DNA of 64,000 bases from Alistipes sp. (lineage in GTDB: Bacteria; Bacteroidota; Bacteroidia; Bacteroidales; Rikenellaceae): contig JAGBEH010000010.1 in assembly GCA_017937125.1 (NCBI GenBank), positions 1 through 64,000 of the forward strand, read 5' to 3'. The notes under the pieces were generated by a model, which worked only from the letters and a program-made list of their open reading frames with translations, was not told the DNA's origin and searched no databases. This document shows, piece after piece, positions 44,541 through 53,110 of this stretch (position 1 is the stretch's first letter; every line of letters begins with the position of its first letter). A program made the position numbers and the translations under genes.

Positions 44541-45309
44541 TGTCGCGCCAGAAGCGGAACATTCGCGGCTTGGTCCAGCTGTGGCATCCGAACGGCAGGC
44601 GCCCGTTCCGCAGACGGTAGCAGTATTTCGGATTGGTGTCGAATGCGAAGGCCAAAGCCTCGTCGAGCGGCGGATAGCGGAACTCCGTCGGGACGATCGC
44701 CCAAAAGACATCCTCGTTATACAGGTGATGGCGGTTCGCACGGAACGTCTCTATTTTGTCGGCGTAGCGGTCGCACGCGGCGACGAATGCATCGACACGG
44801 CGCAGCGACAGCCCTCCGTTGCCGATTTTGTCGTATATGTCCGCTTTGGTTATCCCTCCGTTGCGTGCGGCGAGACGGTTTTTCAATGCGAAGAAATGTC
44901 TGATTATCGGCAGGTCGTAGACGCGGCGGCGTATCCACGGGGCTGCCGTGCAGTCGTAGCCCTTGTCGCACCACGCGTCGAGTTCGTCTCGGAAAATCCA
45001 CGCGTCGGTGTGGCAGATAAGGATGTATTCCGTGTCGGCGAAAAGCTCGTAGAATGCGCGCGAGAGCATCATATCGTTGTAGCCGCGGACGCCGTTTTTC
45101 GGACCTATCCATTCGTCCGACACTTCGACCGTCTCGAACGGAGGCAGGTCGCGCACGATATTCGAAATATCCATACCGCGCGGTTTGAGCAACACTATCG
45201 GGTAGGCTCCGAGCACCTCGAACGTATTGCGCAGCGATTTCGCGTAAAGTTCCGACAGCGTAGGTTTGTATATCGGCACTACGACCTTTACTTTGTATCT
45301 CTTTTCCAT
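44500..45309 (-). CDS. DUF5672-type glycosyltransferase-like protein
   Basis: 269 residues. 'KVKVVVPIYKPTLSELYAKSLRNTFEVLG' at the start, 'EYILICHTDAWIFRDELDAWCDKGYDCTAAPW' (a DxD-like acidic pair context) and 'GNGGLSLRRVDAF' with 'NEDVFWA' match DUF5672 proteins, which resemble GT-A glycosyltransferases. Probably acts on a surface glycan in the cytoplasm. It overlaps the stop region of the FAD oxidoreductase gene by 22 bp on the same strand and the DUF4422 gene by 41 bp convergently. I see no terminator in the overlap. Confidence 0.85.
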   Translation of the reverse strand: MEKRYKVKVVVPIYKPTLSELYAKSLRNTFEVLGAYPIVLLKPRGMDISNIVRDLPPFETVEVSDEWIGPKNGVRGYNDMMLSRAFYELFADTEYILICHTDAWIFRDELDAWCDKGYDCTAAPWIRRRVYDLPIIRHFFALKNRLAARNGGITKADIYDKIGNGGLSLRRVDAFVAACDRYADKIETFRANRHHLYNEDVFWAIVPTEFRYPPLDEALAFAFDTNPKYCYRLRNGRLPFGCHSWTKPRMFRFWRDIIPWQENGDGKDR

Positions 45310-46865
45310 CTCTGTTCAACGTATTTATATACCGCATCGGCCGCGCGCTCCCCGTCGAGTGCCGCCGAGATTATGCCTCCCGCATAGCCTGCCCCTTCGC
45401 CCGACGGAAACAGACCCTCGGTTTCGGGGTGCATAAGCGTCTCGGCATTGCGTGGAATGCGCACGGGCGTGGATGTGCGCGACTCGACGCCGACCACGAC
45501 CGCTTCGTTAGTGAGAAATCCGTGCATACGTCTGCCGAATGTCGCTATGCCTGCACGGAGCGATTGCGAGATGAACGGCGGCAGCCACTCTGCGAGGTTC
45601 GACGAAACGACCCCGGGGATGTACGACACCGACGGAAGCGTCGCACTGCGGCGTCCGCCGACGAAGTCTGCCACGCGCTGCGCAGGGGCTGTCTGATGTG
45701 CACCGCCGTTGCGTCGTGCCGCCTGCTCGACCTCGCGGCGGAATGCCAGACCCGCGAGTTCTCCGTACTGCGCGCGCAGGTGTTCGAAATCCGAAAGCCG
45801 CACCTCCGTGACGATGCCCGAGTTGGCGTACGGGGAGTTGCGGTTACTCGGCGACATACCGTTTACGACCGATTGCGATGCGTCCGTCATTGCGGGGACC
45901 ATAAAGCCTCCCGGACACATACAGAACGAATAGACGCCGCGTCCGCCCTCCTGCGACACGAGCGAATAGGATGCGGCGGGCAGGTACTCCGTCTCGTTAG
46001 ACCCGCGATATTGTATCGAGTCGATAAGCGCCTGCGGATGTTCTATGCGTACGCCCATAGCGAAAGGCTTGGCTTCGAGCCGTACGCCCGCATCGTGCAG
46101 CATCATATATATGTCGTCGGCCGAGTGCCCCGTAGCGATTACCACTGCGGCGGCTTCGACGAGCGTATCGCCGCAGTATACCCCTTCGACCTTGCCGTTG
46201 CGGATTTTCAATCCCGTCATACGGTGCCCGAAATGCACCTCGCCGCCCGCTTCCGTTATCGTGCGGCAGATGTTCGAGACGATGCGCGGCAGTCGGTCGG
46301 AGCCGATATGCGGATGCGCTTCGTAGAGGATTTCGGGCGACGCTCCGTGAAATACGAGCGTTTGCAGCGCCTTATTGTAATCGCCGCGCTTCTTGCTGCG
46401 GGTGAATAGCTTGCCGTCGGAAAAAGTTCCTGCACCGCCCTCGCCGAAAGCGTAGTTGGAGTCGGGATCGATCGCCCCGTTGCGGTTTATCTCGGCAATG
46501 TCGCGTTTGCGCGGGAGCACCTCCTTGCCGCGTTCGAACACTATCGGCCGCAGCCCGAGCTCGATAAGCCGCAGCGCGGCGAACATTCCTGCGGGGCCTG
46601 CACCTATGACTGCGACGGGAGTACGCCCCGCAACCGACGGGTAATCGAAATGCACGGGTGCGGGTTGCGGTTCGCAATCGACATATACTTCCAGCGTGAG
46701 GTTCACTTTGGGGCGCCCGCGTCGGGCGTCTATCGATCGCTTGACGGTGCGTACCAGCGCGATGTCGCGCTCGTCGATGCCCAGAGTACGTGCCGCTGCC
46801 GCCGTATACGTATGGGCATCGGCGGATTGTTTGGGCGAGAGTACGAGCGTTACGGTTTTGGGCAT
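45288..46865 (-). CDS. FAD-dependent oxidoreductase (COG2509-like)
   Basis: 525 residues. An N-terminal domain (about 1-85) precedes the dinucleotide motif 'VAVIGAGPAGMFAALRLIELGLRPIVFERG'. 'NYAFGEGGAGTFSDGKLFTR' and 'VIATGHSADDIYMMLHDAGVRLEAKPFAMGVRIEHPQ' are typical of the uncharacterised FAD-dependent dehydrogenase family widespread in Bacteroidetes. The end 'LFPSGEGAGYAGGIISAALDGERAADAV' is the FAD-contacting C-terminus. Substrate unknown. The DUF5672-type gene follows with a 22-bp overlap, although no functional link is obvious. Confidence 0.92.
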   Translation of the reverse strand: MPKTVTLVLSPKQSADAHTYTAAAARTLGIDERDIALVRTVKRSIDARRGRPKVNLTLEVYVDCEPQPAPVHFDYPSVAGRTPVAVIGAGPAGMFAALRLIELGLRPIVFERGKEVLPRKRDIAEINRNGAIDPDSNYAFGEGGAGTFSDGKLFTRSKKRGDYNKALQTLVFHGASPEILYEAHPHIGSDRLPRIVSNICRTITEAGGEVHFGHRMTGLKIRNGKVEGVYCGDTLVEAAAVVIATGHSADDIYMMLHDAGVRLEAKPFAMGVRIEHPQALIDSIQYRGSNETEYLPAASYSLVSQEGGRGVYSFCMCPGGFMVPAMTDASQSVVNGMSPSNRNSPYANSGIVTEVRLSDFEHLRAQYGELAGLAFRREVEQAARRNGGAHQTAPAQRVADFVGGRRSATLPSVSYIPGVVSSNLAEWLPPFISQSLRAGIATFGRRMHGFLTNEAVVVGVESRTSTPVRIPRNAETLMHPETEGLFPSGEGAGYAGGIISAALDGERAADAVYKYVEQRWKRDTK

Positions 46866-46883
46866 AATTTCGAATTTATCTTA

Positions 46884-46891
46884 CAAAAGTA
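46884..46891 (-). promoter_or_regulatory. -7 box for the FAD oxidoreductase
   Basis: TACTTTTG on the minus strand fits TAnnTTTG, 18 bp before ATG 46865. The preferred -33 is not obvious. Confidence 0.5.
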
Positions 46892-46966
46892 ACCATATTT
46901 ATATAAAATATCCCCGTATTTCCGCAAAATATCCTCGTTCGTAGCCCGCTTTCGCATAATTTTTCC

Positions 46967-46974
46967 TACCTTTG
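46967..46974 (+). promoter_or_regulatory. -7 box for tRNA-Leu
   Basis: TACCTTTG fits TAnnTTTG, 62 bp before tRNA-Leu, implying a short 5' leader removed by RNase P. Confidence 0.55.
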
Positions 46975-47036
46975 TGCAAGTCGGGGCGTCGGCGCTGCGT
47001 AAACAGGGCTTATGCGGCGCTTCGGACCGGACATTT

Positions 47037-47118
47037 GCGGATATGGTGTAATTGGTAGCCACGTCAGACTTAGGATCTGATGCCGAGAGGCGTGGGGGTT
47101 CGAGTCCCTTTATCCGCA
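47037..47118 (+). tRNA. tRNA-Leu (anticodon TAG)
   Basis: 82-nt tRNA with a variable arm. The acceptor is GCGGATA/TATCCGC with discriminator A, the anticodon stem TCAGA/TCTGA has loop CTTAGGA reading TAG, and the T arm is GGGGGTTCGAGTCCC-like. No encoded CCA. Confidence 0.95.
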
Positions 47119-47132
47119 CTTGACTTTACGCG

Positions 47133-47162
47133 AGCGGCCGAAGATCTTCGGCCGCTTTTTTC
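47133..47162 (+). terminator. Terminator of tRNA-Leu
   Basis: AGCGGCCGAAGA and TCTTCGGCCGCT form a perfect 12-bp palindrome followed by TTTTTT. Confidence 0.92.
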
Positions 47163-47229
47163 GTTCGCTCGCCGTCTGTTCGCCGTCCGTTCGGACGGAA
47201 TCGGCGATACAGTCTGTACCGCTTGAATG

Positions 47230-47265
47230 AATTAGGCAGGCCTTTATCATATGGCCTGCCTAATT
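47230..47265. terminator. Hairpin after the caspase-like gene
   Basis: AATTAGGCAGGCC pairs with GGCCTGCCTAATT around a 10-nt loop. On the minus strand it lies 20 bp after the 47285 stop. No strong T run. Confidence 0.6.
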
Positions 47266-47284
47266 CGCGTATGGCGGAACGGTA

Positions 47285-49180
47285 TCAGCGCAGTTTCAGG
47301 CTGCGCCACGACTGTGCCATAGAGGGGGTATAGATGACGGTCGGTCTTTGCGAGCGTTTGTTCACGACTACCGATTCACGGTTCACCTGCGTCTCGACGT
47401 ACTCGGCAAGTTCGCCGAGCGTGCAGGCGCCCTGCGTCTGCTGCAGCTTCTTCAGCAGGAAATAGGTGAACAGCCCGTGTCCCTCGTCGGGATGCAAAGC
47501 GGCCGTTTCGTCGCCCGTAGTGGCCGACAGGACGACGATATTGCCCTTATCGAGCGTCGAGCTCTTGGGTTTCAGCGCCACGCCTCGCGAAGCGACCATC
47601 ATATCGCCGTCGCGCTTGGCGCCGCTGAAGCAGGCGTCCAGAAAGACCGTTACCGAGTTTACGGGCAGCGCTCCCAGCTGCGCATATAGCTTGTCCGTCG
47701 AATAACCCGACTCTATGTCGTTGCCCGCGCCGTCGGTAGGCAGCAGGAACGCCGAGTGCGAACTGTCGTCCGAAACACCGTGTCCCGCATAGTAGAAGAT
47801 GATTTTTGCATCGCCGCCGAACGATTCGCCGATATTGCGCAGCCAGTTCATCTCCATACGCATCTCGTTCAGAGTGGCGTCGGTGCAGAAATGCACACGG
47901 TTTTCGGGCAGTCCCAGCGTGCGTATGCAGTAGTTGCGGAAACTTTCGCCGTCGGTCTTTGCATAGGGTACGTTCTCCTCGTGCTTGTAGAGCTCGTTGG
48001 CGATGATTACGGCGAACGTATTGTCGTTCATACCGTTGAATTTCGGAATATTGACGTCTACGTCCGATTTGACGGTCTTTTCGAGTTGCGCGTACTTGAT
48101 TCTCTGCTCGCCGCTTTGCATCTTGGTAACGGCATCCGCATCTATCTCGATGGGCGCAAAACGATAGTCTATGTTGGTGACGAAGTATTCGAGCGACGCC
48201 CGATTGCTGTATGTATAGGATTTGCCGTCGTTGGTGGTGAGGGTCATCTCGGCCAATGCGAGGCGGTCGTCGGCGACGAAGTATTTAACGAAGCGCTTCA
48301 TCGTGTAGAACGAATTCTCGAACGCGGGAGCTTCGGCTATCGGTACGGGAACGAGCAGGTCGCCGAAATTTTCGTCCTTGATGAGGAATATCTCGTTGTC
48401 GGCATCGTAGTCGTTCAGCTTCTGATTTATTTCGATCGTCTTGCCCATTTCGGCAATATACTCCTTCTCGGCCTCGTGCGTCAGCTCCGTGACTTTGGCT
48501 TTGCGGGTCTCGTCGGTTACGCGCGCCTGCCAATCGACGGTCTTTTCGTACTTGCCTTTGGCCTGCCACTTGACGATGCGTCTCTCGACGAAACGCTTGG
48601 CATAGTCGGAGAAAGGCATTATGTAGTCGTCTTTCGAAACATACCATTTGCCGTTCTTGTCGATGAACCCCCACGTGTCGCCACGCCTTACCGATGCCAG
48701 CCCTTCGGAGAAGGCATTCGCCTGGTCGTAGCCGTACGGGATTACGCACTGCCCGCTGCGGTCGATGAAACCCCACTTCCCGTTGTTCAGCACGGCTGCC
48801 ATCCCGTCCGAAAAGGGTTTCGCGTCGTCGAACCGATACTCTATGATCGATGCGCCGCTGCGGTCGATGAAGCCGCATTTGCGGTTCACCGAGACGAGCG
48901 CAAGACCCTCTGAAAAAGGCCACGCCGTATCGAAGCGATATTGTATGACCGACTCTCCGACTTTGTTTATGAACCCGTACTTGCCGTTCAGACGTACGCA
49001 GGCCAACCCCTCCGAGTACGAGAAAGCGCGCTCGAAACGGGGGTTTATGACCCAGCTGTCGTACTTCATATATCCCCATTTGCCGCTCGCGTCGTCTTTT
49101 TTCGGCTCGAGCTCTTGGGCTGCCGCGGCCGTCGGGACGATCGATATCGCCCATACGGCGAGTAAAGTCGATATTCGCAT
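47285..49180 (-). CDS. Secreted WG-repeat caspase-family (C14) protein
   Basis: 631 residues. The signal peptide (TLLAVWAISIVPTAAAAQ) is followed by five WG/KWG-type repeats of about 35 residues (about 30-185: 'GKYGFINKVGES', 'RKCGFIDRSGAS', 'GKWGFIDRSGQC', 'DTWGFIDKNGKW'). A mixed charged middle region covers about 190-390. The C-terminal caspase-like domain has the catalytic His in 'IIFYYAGHGVSDDS' and the Cys in 'VTVFLDACFSGAKRDG'. Both catalytic residues are present, so it is probably an active cysteine peptidase of the metacaspase-like type, in the periplasm or secreted. Targets are unknown. The barrel-protein gene upstream ends... its neighbour at 49193 lies 12 bp before its start, so they are likely co-transcribed. 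Confidence 0.9.
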   Translation of the reverse strand: MRISTLLAVWAISIVPTAAAAQELEPKKDDASGKWGYMKYDSWVINPRFERAFSYSEGLACVRLNGKYGFINKVGESVIQYRFDTAWPFSEGLALVSVNRKCGFIDRSGASIIEYRFDDAKPFSDGMAAVLNNGKWGFIDRSGQCVIPYGYDQANAFSEGLASVRRGDTWGFIDKNGKWYVSKDDYIMPFSDYAKRFVERRIVKWQAKGKYEKTVDWQARVTDETRKAKVTELTHEAEKEYIAEMGKTIEINQKLNDYDADNEIFLIKDENFGDLLVPVPIAEAPAFENSFYTMKRFVKYFVADDRLALAEMTLTTNDGKSYTYSNRASLEYFVTNIDYRFAPIEIDADAVTKMQSGEQRIKYAQLEKTVKSDVDVNIPKFNGMNDNTFAVIIANELYKHEENVPYAKTDGESFRNYCIRTLGLPENRVHFCTDATLNEMRMEMNWLRNIGESFGGDAKIIFYYAGHGVSDDSSHSAFLLPTDGAGNDIESGYSTDKLYAQLGALPVNSVTVFLDACFSGAKRDGDMMVASRGVALKPKSSTLDKGNIVVLSATTGDETAALHPDEGHGLFTYFLLKKLQQTQGACTLGELAEYVETQVNRESVVVNKRSQRPTVIYTPSMAQSWRSLKLR

Positions 49181-49192
49181 AACGGTAGCTGG

Positions 49193-49945
49193 TTAGAACG
49201 CGAAACCGAGTTTGAGAGCGAGACCTGCCATATCCACATCGGCATTGGGGATGAATATACCCGATAAGCCGACGGTAAAGGCCGTTTTACGTTTGATGCG
49301 GCAATCTATACCTATCATAGGCTCGATATATACGCCGTTAGAAGACCCTCCTTCGGAATAGTGAAAACCTCCGATATCATACGAAAGAGTAGTGAAATTA
49401 GAAGATACGGTAATATTATAACCTATGCTGAAGCCGAAGAACGGAGATACTTTAGTGTTTTTCAGAAAGGGTGCACGCAGATTGAGAAAAACGGGTACGT
49501 TGATTATGTTCTCACCTCCGCTGTAAGCCATATAATCTACTCCCACACCTATACCGGCAAATAAGTGCGCTCCGAAATTATAGCCATTGATGAACGTGAA
49601 CTGAACACCGCCGCCTTCCCACGAGAGATCGTATACGCCGCCTATCTCGACGATACCCTTATAACCTTTGAAATTGCCCAGCCCGCGTTCGGCTCTCTTC
49701 TCTGCTTTCGGATTTGTCCGCATCTCTTCGCCGTCGGTTTCGATGCGGCCGATTTCGTTGGCGCGATAGACGAATACATCGCCGTCTTTGGTCTTCACCT
49801 TGACCGAGCCGTCCGATGTCCGTTCGACGATCTGTCCTTCGACCGAAATGCCGCTCTTGAGTTTTACGGTCGATGTCTTTTCCTCCTGAGCGAATACCGT
49901 ACTCGTCGTGAAGACGAGGAGCGACAGTAAAAGAAATTTCTTCAT
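49193..49945 (-). CDS. Secreted protein with N-terminal Sm-like segment and beta barrel
   Basis: 250 residues from ATG 49945 with a signal peptide (KKFLLLSLLVFTTSTVFAQ). Residues about 22-75 ('TSTVKLKSGISVEGQIVERTSDGSVKVKTKDGDVFVYRANEIGRI' region) look like the small beta-barrel of secreted Sm-like domains. The rest alternates as an outer membrane barrel of eight to ten strands and ends 'LALKLGFAF', an outer membrane C-terminus. Base use is more AT-rich than its neighbours. Function unknown. The promoter at 50216-50245 implies a leader of about 265 nt, in which the same frame stays open to 50107, but without a signal peptide there. Confidence 0.82.
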   Translation of the reverse strand: MKKFLLLSLLVFTTSTVFAQEEKTSTVKLKSGISVEGQIVERTSDGSVKVKTKDGDVFVYRANEIGRIETDGEEMRTNPKAEKRAERGLGNFKGYKGIVEIGGVYDLSWEGGGVQFTFINGYNFGAHLFAGIGVGVDYMAYSGGENIINVPVFLNLRAPFLKNTKVSPFFGFSIGYNITVSSNFTTLSYDIGGFHYSEGGSSNGVYIEPMIGIDCRIKRKTAFTVGLSGIFIPNADVDMAGLALKLGFAF

Positions 49946-50215
49946 TCCATTCGTTTTTGTGTCGCCGCGACCCCTGAAGCAACGGTTCGAATATGCAAAC
50001 AAGAAGTGTGAGGTCGATAGTTTATCTCTTTGGAGGCTCTGGCAAGCCGTCGGACAAATAAACAATACCCCACACCGATGATATAGTATTGAGATACTAC
50101 TATACACGGCACCGAGCGTTCATATTGCTTATCCCTGTCCTATCGATCGCCAGATTCCAAAGAAGGATGAAGCTAAACACTTCTACCAAATATGTTGCCG
50201 AAACTGTCGGCATTG

Positions 50216-50245
50216 CAAAGATAGACAATGTTTTCGAAATTACAA
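50216..50245 (-). promoter_or_regulatory. Promoter of the barrel/caspase unit
   Basis: On the minus strand TTG (50243-50245), 19 bp, TATCTTTG (50216-50223). The interval to ATG 49945 is a long leader of about 265 nt with no structure I can assign. Confidence 0.65.
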
Positions 50246-50405
50246 CGCCCGTGTGAGGTATTGCAATGCAAAATTGCGAAAAACAAAGTTCAAATACAAC
50301 GGTTTATGCCGTTGCACCGAATTTTTGTTATTTCAATTTGCGGGAGTATGGTTTCGGACGGGATTCAGGCCATTCTGCACCCGAAATTCCCGAACCGCAC
50401 CGCCG

Positions 50406-50816
50406 CTACTCCTCGGGCGGTATGCTCAGTTCGAGCGACGCCCCCGACCAGCGGTTTATCGTGTATGTGCGTTCGAAAACGCGTTCACCGTCGCGGGAAA
50501 CCCTGACTTTCAGATCGAAGGGCTTCGATTCGGCGATGTCGTTGTCGGCTGGCAGCGTGTGGGGTATAATATATATGTACATCAGCAGCCTGCTGCAAGG
50601 CTCCGTTTCGAACGTCACCGTGCGCGGCGTACGGTAGCCTGCGGGCGGCGCCTGCATATTCGCTCCCACATCCGCGACGGTATCCTCGGCCGAGGCGAAA
50701 CCCGTCCGTTTGCCGTCGCCGTCGAAACACCCGCACGTCACGGCGATGTTGTAACACCAGAATTTGTCGAACCCGCTCGAAATCTCGACCGAGAAACGGC
50801 CGTTCACAATCTTCAT
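50406..50816 (-). CDS. Small hypothetical protein
   Basis: 136 residues from ATG 50816, chosen because the -7 box at 50837-50844 lies just upstream and would exclude the longer 50849 start. No signal peptide. The pattern is beta-rich ('NGRFSVEISSGFDKFWCYNIAVTCGCFDGDG', 'YTINRWSGASLELSIPPEE'), possibly a small immunoglobulin-like or lipocalin-like fold; no family is recognised. It is monocistronic, with a gap of about 180 bp to the next promoter on the same strand. Confidence 0.75.
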   Translation of the reverse strand: MKIVNGRFSVEISSGFDKFWCYNIAVTCGCFDGDGKRTGFASAEDTVADVGANMQAPPAGYRTPRTVTFETEPCSRLLMYIYIIPHTLPADNDIAESKPFDLKVRVSRDGERVFERTYTINRWSGASLELSIPPEE

Positions 50817-50836
50817 ATCTTCATATTTAATCCGTA

Positions 50837-50844
50837 CAAAAATA
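50837..50844 (-). promoter_or_regulatory. -7 box for the 50406 gene
   Basis: TATTTTTG on the minus strand fits TAnnTTTG, 20 bp before ATG 50816. Confidence 0.5.
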
Positions 50845-50926
50845 GTCATTTAACTCCAAGTGCACGAATAAGGCCGCGGTTTATTCTCGCCGTGTCGCGG
50901 TTTTTAGCGTTAAAAAAGCTGAAAAC

Positions 50927-50958
50927 TTTGCACAATTTGCGAATTTATAGTACATTTG
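50927..50958 (+). promoter_or_regulatory. Promoter of yceD-rpmF
   Basis: TTTG (50927-50930), 20 bp, TACATTTG (50951-50958), a full match to the Bacteroidetes pattern, 17 bp before ATG 50976. Confidence 0.85.
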
Positions 50959-50975
50959 CGGACTAATTGCGTCAA

Positions 50976-51464
50976 ATGGAGACTGCGAAAAAATATTCCA
51001 TAGTTTTCCAGGGGCTGAAAAACGGCGTTCACGAGTTCGGCTTCAAGGTCGATAAGGGGCTGTTCGAGGCCGAAGGGAACGGCGAGATCAAGGGAGGCGA
51101 CTGCGACGTACGGGTTCGGATGGACAAGACCGAGACGATGCTCGAGCTGACGGTCGGAATCCGCGGAGAGGTCGTCGTCGAGTGCGACCGCTGCCTTGAG
51201 GACTGCCCCGTCCCTATCGATTACGAAGGGGTGCTGGCGGTCAAGTTCTCGGACGAGGTTCGCGATTACGACGGCGAAATTATGTGGATTTCGCGTGCCG
51301 AGGGCGAGGTAGACCTGACGCAGTACATTTACGAAAGCATAGTGCTCTCGTTGCCTTACCGCCGCGTACATCCCGACGGGGGGTGCAATCCCGATATGCT
51401 GGCGCGTTTCACGATTGCCGACACGCAGGGGGACGGCGGGGACGAGACGTACGAAGAGAAATAA
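50976..51464 (+). CDS. YceD/DUF177 family protein
   Basis: 162 residues. The family's characteristic Cys pair 'VVECDRCLEDCPVPIDYEGVLAVKFSD' (residues about 65-95) is followed by a 'DLTQYIYESIVLSLPYRRVHPDGGCNPDM' block, as in DUF177 proteins, which are encoded just before rpmF in most bacteria and are linked to 23S rRNA or L32 metabolism. Exact function is unsettled. ATG 50976 sits 17 bp after the -7 box. rpmF follows after 26 bp. Confidence 0.93.
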   Translation: METAKKYSIVFQGLKNGVHEFGFKVDKGLFEAEGNGEIKGGDCDVRVRMDKTETMLELTVGIRGEVVVECDRCLEDCPVPIDYEGVLAVKFSDEVRDYDGEIMWISRAEGEVDLTQYIYESIVLSLPYRRVHPDGGCNPDMLARFTIADTQGDGGDETYEEK

Positions 51465-51490
51465 ATATAATTTATAAAAGTTACTGAAAT

Positions 51491-51676
51491 ATGGCACATC
51501 CTAAACACAAAGTCTCATCTACGAGAAGGGACAAGAGAAGAACTCATTACAAGGCCGAAGTTCCGACCGTAGTCGTATGCTCGAACTGCGGGGCATCGGT
51601 ACTTTACCATCGCGTTTGCCCCGAGTGCGGTTTCTATCGCGGCAAGCTCGCAATCGAAAAGAAGGCGGCCGAATAA
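51491..51676 (+). CDS. rpmF: 50S ribosomal protein L32
   Basis: 61 residues. It starts 'MAHPKHKVSSTRRDKRRTHY', the L32 N-terminus, and contains two CxxC pairs ('VCSNCG' and 'VCPECG') that form the zinc ribbon, so this is the zinc-binding C+ form rather than the zinc-free paralog. A terminator follows. It is in the conserved order DUF177-rpmF-plsX. Confidence 0.98.
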   Translation: MAHPKHKVSSTRRDKRRTHYKAEVPTVVVCSNCGASVLYHRVCPECGFYRGKLAIEKKAAE

Positions 51677-51693
51677 TCGGGTCGATATGGACA

Positions 51694-51728
51694 AAAAAGG
51701 CACTATTATATCGGATAGTGCCTTTTTT
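51694..51728 (+). terminator. Terminator of rpmF
   Basis: AAAAGGCACTA pairs with TAGTGCCTTTT around ten bases, and the stem runs into TTTTTT. It lies 17 bp after rpmF. Confidence 0.92.
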
Positions 51729-51777
51729 CATAAAAAAATAGTACCTTTACGGCGTAAATACTAACATACGGAAATTT

Positions 51778-52734
51778 ATGTTGAAGATAGGTTTGGATGC
51801 GATGGGCGGCGATTTCGCCCCCGAAGCAGCCGTCAAAGGAGCCGCAATGGCCGTAAATGAAACGGGCGAAGACAGCCGCATAGTGCTTTTCGGCGACGAA
51901 GAGCGCATCCGCGCGATCCTCGCTGCCGAAAATTGCAATACCGACAAGATAGACATAGTCAATACGACCGAAGTCATAGAGATGGGCGACCATCCCGCGA
52001 AGGCGTTCCAGCAGAAGAGCGATTCGAGCATCACCGTAGGCTTCGGCTATTTGGCCAAGGGGCTTATCGACGGATTCGCCAGTGCGGGCAGCACGGGCGC
52101 GATGATGGTCGGCTCGATGTTCGCCGTGAAGCCGATAGAGGGCGTTATCCGTCCGACTATTTCCACCGTCGTCCCCAATGCCAAGGGTACGCCCATAGTA
52201 TTGCTCGACGTCGGTCTGAACGTGGACTGCAAGCCCGAGGTGCTGTGCCAGTACGGCCTTATAGGGTCGATCTATGCGGAATCGGTGCTCAAGATAGACA
52301 ATCCGCGCGTGGCGCTGCTCAATATCGGCGAGGAGGAGACCAAAGGCAATGCGCAGGCGCAGGCTGCCTATGCGCTTATGAAGGCCGAAAGCGAGGGCGG
52401 CAAGTTCAACTTCGTGGGCAATGTCGAGGCTTCGCACGTCTTCTCGGGCAAAGTCGCCGACGTGATCGTGTGCGACGGTTTCGTGGGCAATACGATTCTG
52501 AAAATGGTCGAGGGACTTTACCAGATAAACAAGCGTCTGGGTGTCGATAATGCTTTCTGGGCATCTATGAACTACGAGAATGCGGGCGGCACGCCCGTTT
52601 TGGGCATCAATGCTCCCGTGACTATCGGTCACGGCAAATCTACGCCGCTGGCCATCAAGAATATGGTGCTGTCTACCGAGCGCACGATAAAATCGCATAT
52701 CACCGCCAAATTGCAGAACGCATTCAAGGCGTAA
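51778..52734 (+). CDS. plsX: Phosphate acyltransferase PlsX
   Basis: 318 residues. Makes acyl-phosphate from acyl-ACP for phospholipid synthesis at the membrane face. The N-terminal 'IGLDAMGGDFAPEAAVKGA' is the PlsX signature, and 'FASAGSTGAMMVGSMF' and 'VVCDGFVGNTILKMVEG'-like segments are also typical. Length is slightly short but normal for Bacteroidetes. A TACCTTTA box (about 51741-51748) may give it its own promoter after the rpmF terminator. fabH, often next in this order, is absent here. Confidence 0.96.
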   Translation: MLKIGLDAMGGDFAPEAAVKGAAMAVNETGEDSRIVLFGDEERIRAILAAENCNTDKIDIVNTTEVIEMGDHPAKAFQQKSDSSITVGFGYLAKGLIDGFASAGSTGAMMVGSMFAVKPIEGVIRPTISTVVPNAKGTPIVLLDVGLNVDCKPEVLCQYGLIGSIYAESVLKIDNPRVALLNIGEEETKGNAQAQAAYALMKAESEGGKFNFVGNVEASHVFSGKVADVIVCDGFVGNTILKMVEGLYQINKRLGVDNAFWASMNYENAGGTPVLGINAPVTIGHGKSTPLAIKNMVLSTERTIKSHITAKLQNAFKA

Positions 52735-52757
52735 GGGTTCGTCGTCGGACGGAATAC

Positions 52758-52791
52758 AAAGGGCTGCAACCTCGCGGGAGCAGCCTTTTTT
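52758..52791 (+). terminator. Terminator of plsX
   Basis: AAGGGCTGC pairs with GCAGCCTT around a 12-nt loop and continues TTTTT, 24 bp after the plsX stop. Confidence 0.9.
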
Positions 52792-52867
52792 CGTCGTACG
52801 GGCTGCCGCTCGGAGAGGAAAACGCAATTTTTGCGTCGCGATTTTTTAATATAAGCGGAATTTATGC

Positions 52868-52875
52868 TATATTTG
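52868..52875 (+). promoter_or_regulatory. -7 box for the 53.0-kb RNA
   Basis: TATATTTG fits TAnnTTTG, about 60 bp before the closing helix of the 6S-like RNA. Confidence 0.6.
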
Positions 52876-52930
52876 TATTCGGATAAATTCGGCACAGGCC
52901 GATAAAGATATATATAAAGGGTAAACAACT

Positions 52931-53110
52931 CTTTATACCTTGTGTAAACTTGGAACCCTCCTCGGAGGTTGTTTAATCGGATGGTATAATGGTTGTCAGT
53001 CTCAAGTTATGTCCTGCTCGTTTCGGGCAGGACTGACTTGGGCGCAGGACAGCTTCCATCCGAAGGTTCTCCAAGACCGACACAAGGGGCTGACACCGCG
53101 CCCCTTTTTT
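52931..53110 (+). ncRNA. ssrS: 6S-like structured RNA
   Basis: An about 150-nt rod-like fold: CCTTGTGT/ACACAAGG closing helix (52938-52945 with 53080-53087), CTTGG/CCAAG, a bubble containing a small hairpin CCTC-ctcg-GAGG, TCGGATGG/CCATCCGA, TGTC/GACA, CAAGT/ACTTG and an apical GTCCTGC/GCAGGAC hairpin. It ends in AAGGGGC-GCCCCTT and TTTTTT. One long hairpin with a central bubble is the 6S RNA design, which binds RNA polymerase by mimicking open promoter DNA. No coding potential is evident. The 6S assignment rests on architecture only. Confidence 0.6.

Noticed and set aside
44500-46865. A capsule or O-antigen locus spanning glf to the FAD oxidoreductase
   Set aside because: There is no flippase, polymerase, chain-length regulator or initiating transferase, and the genes are on opposing strands. 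Only isolated sugar-transfer genes can be supported.
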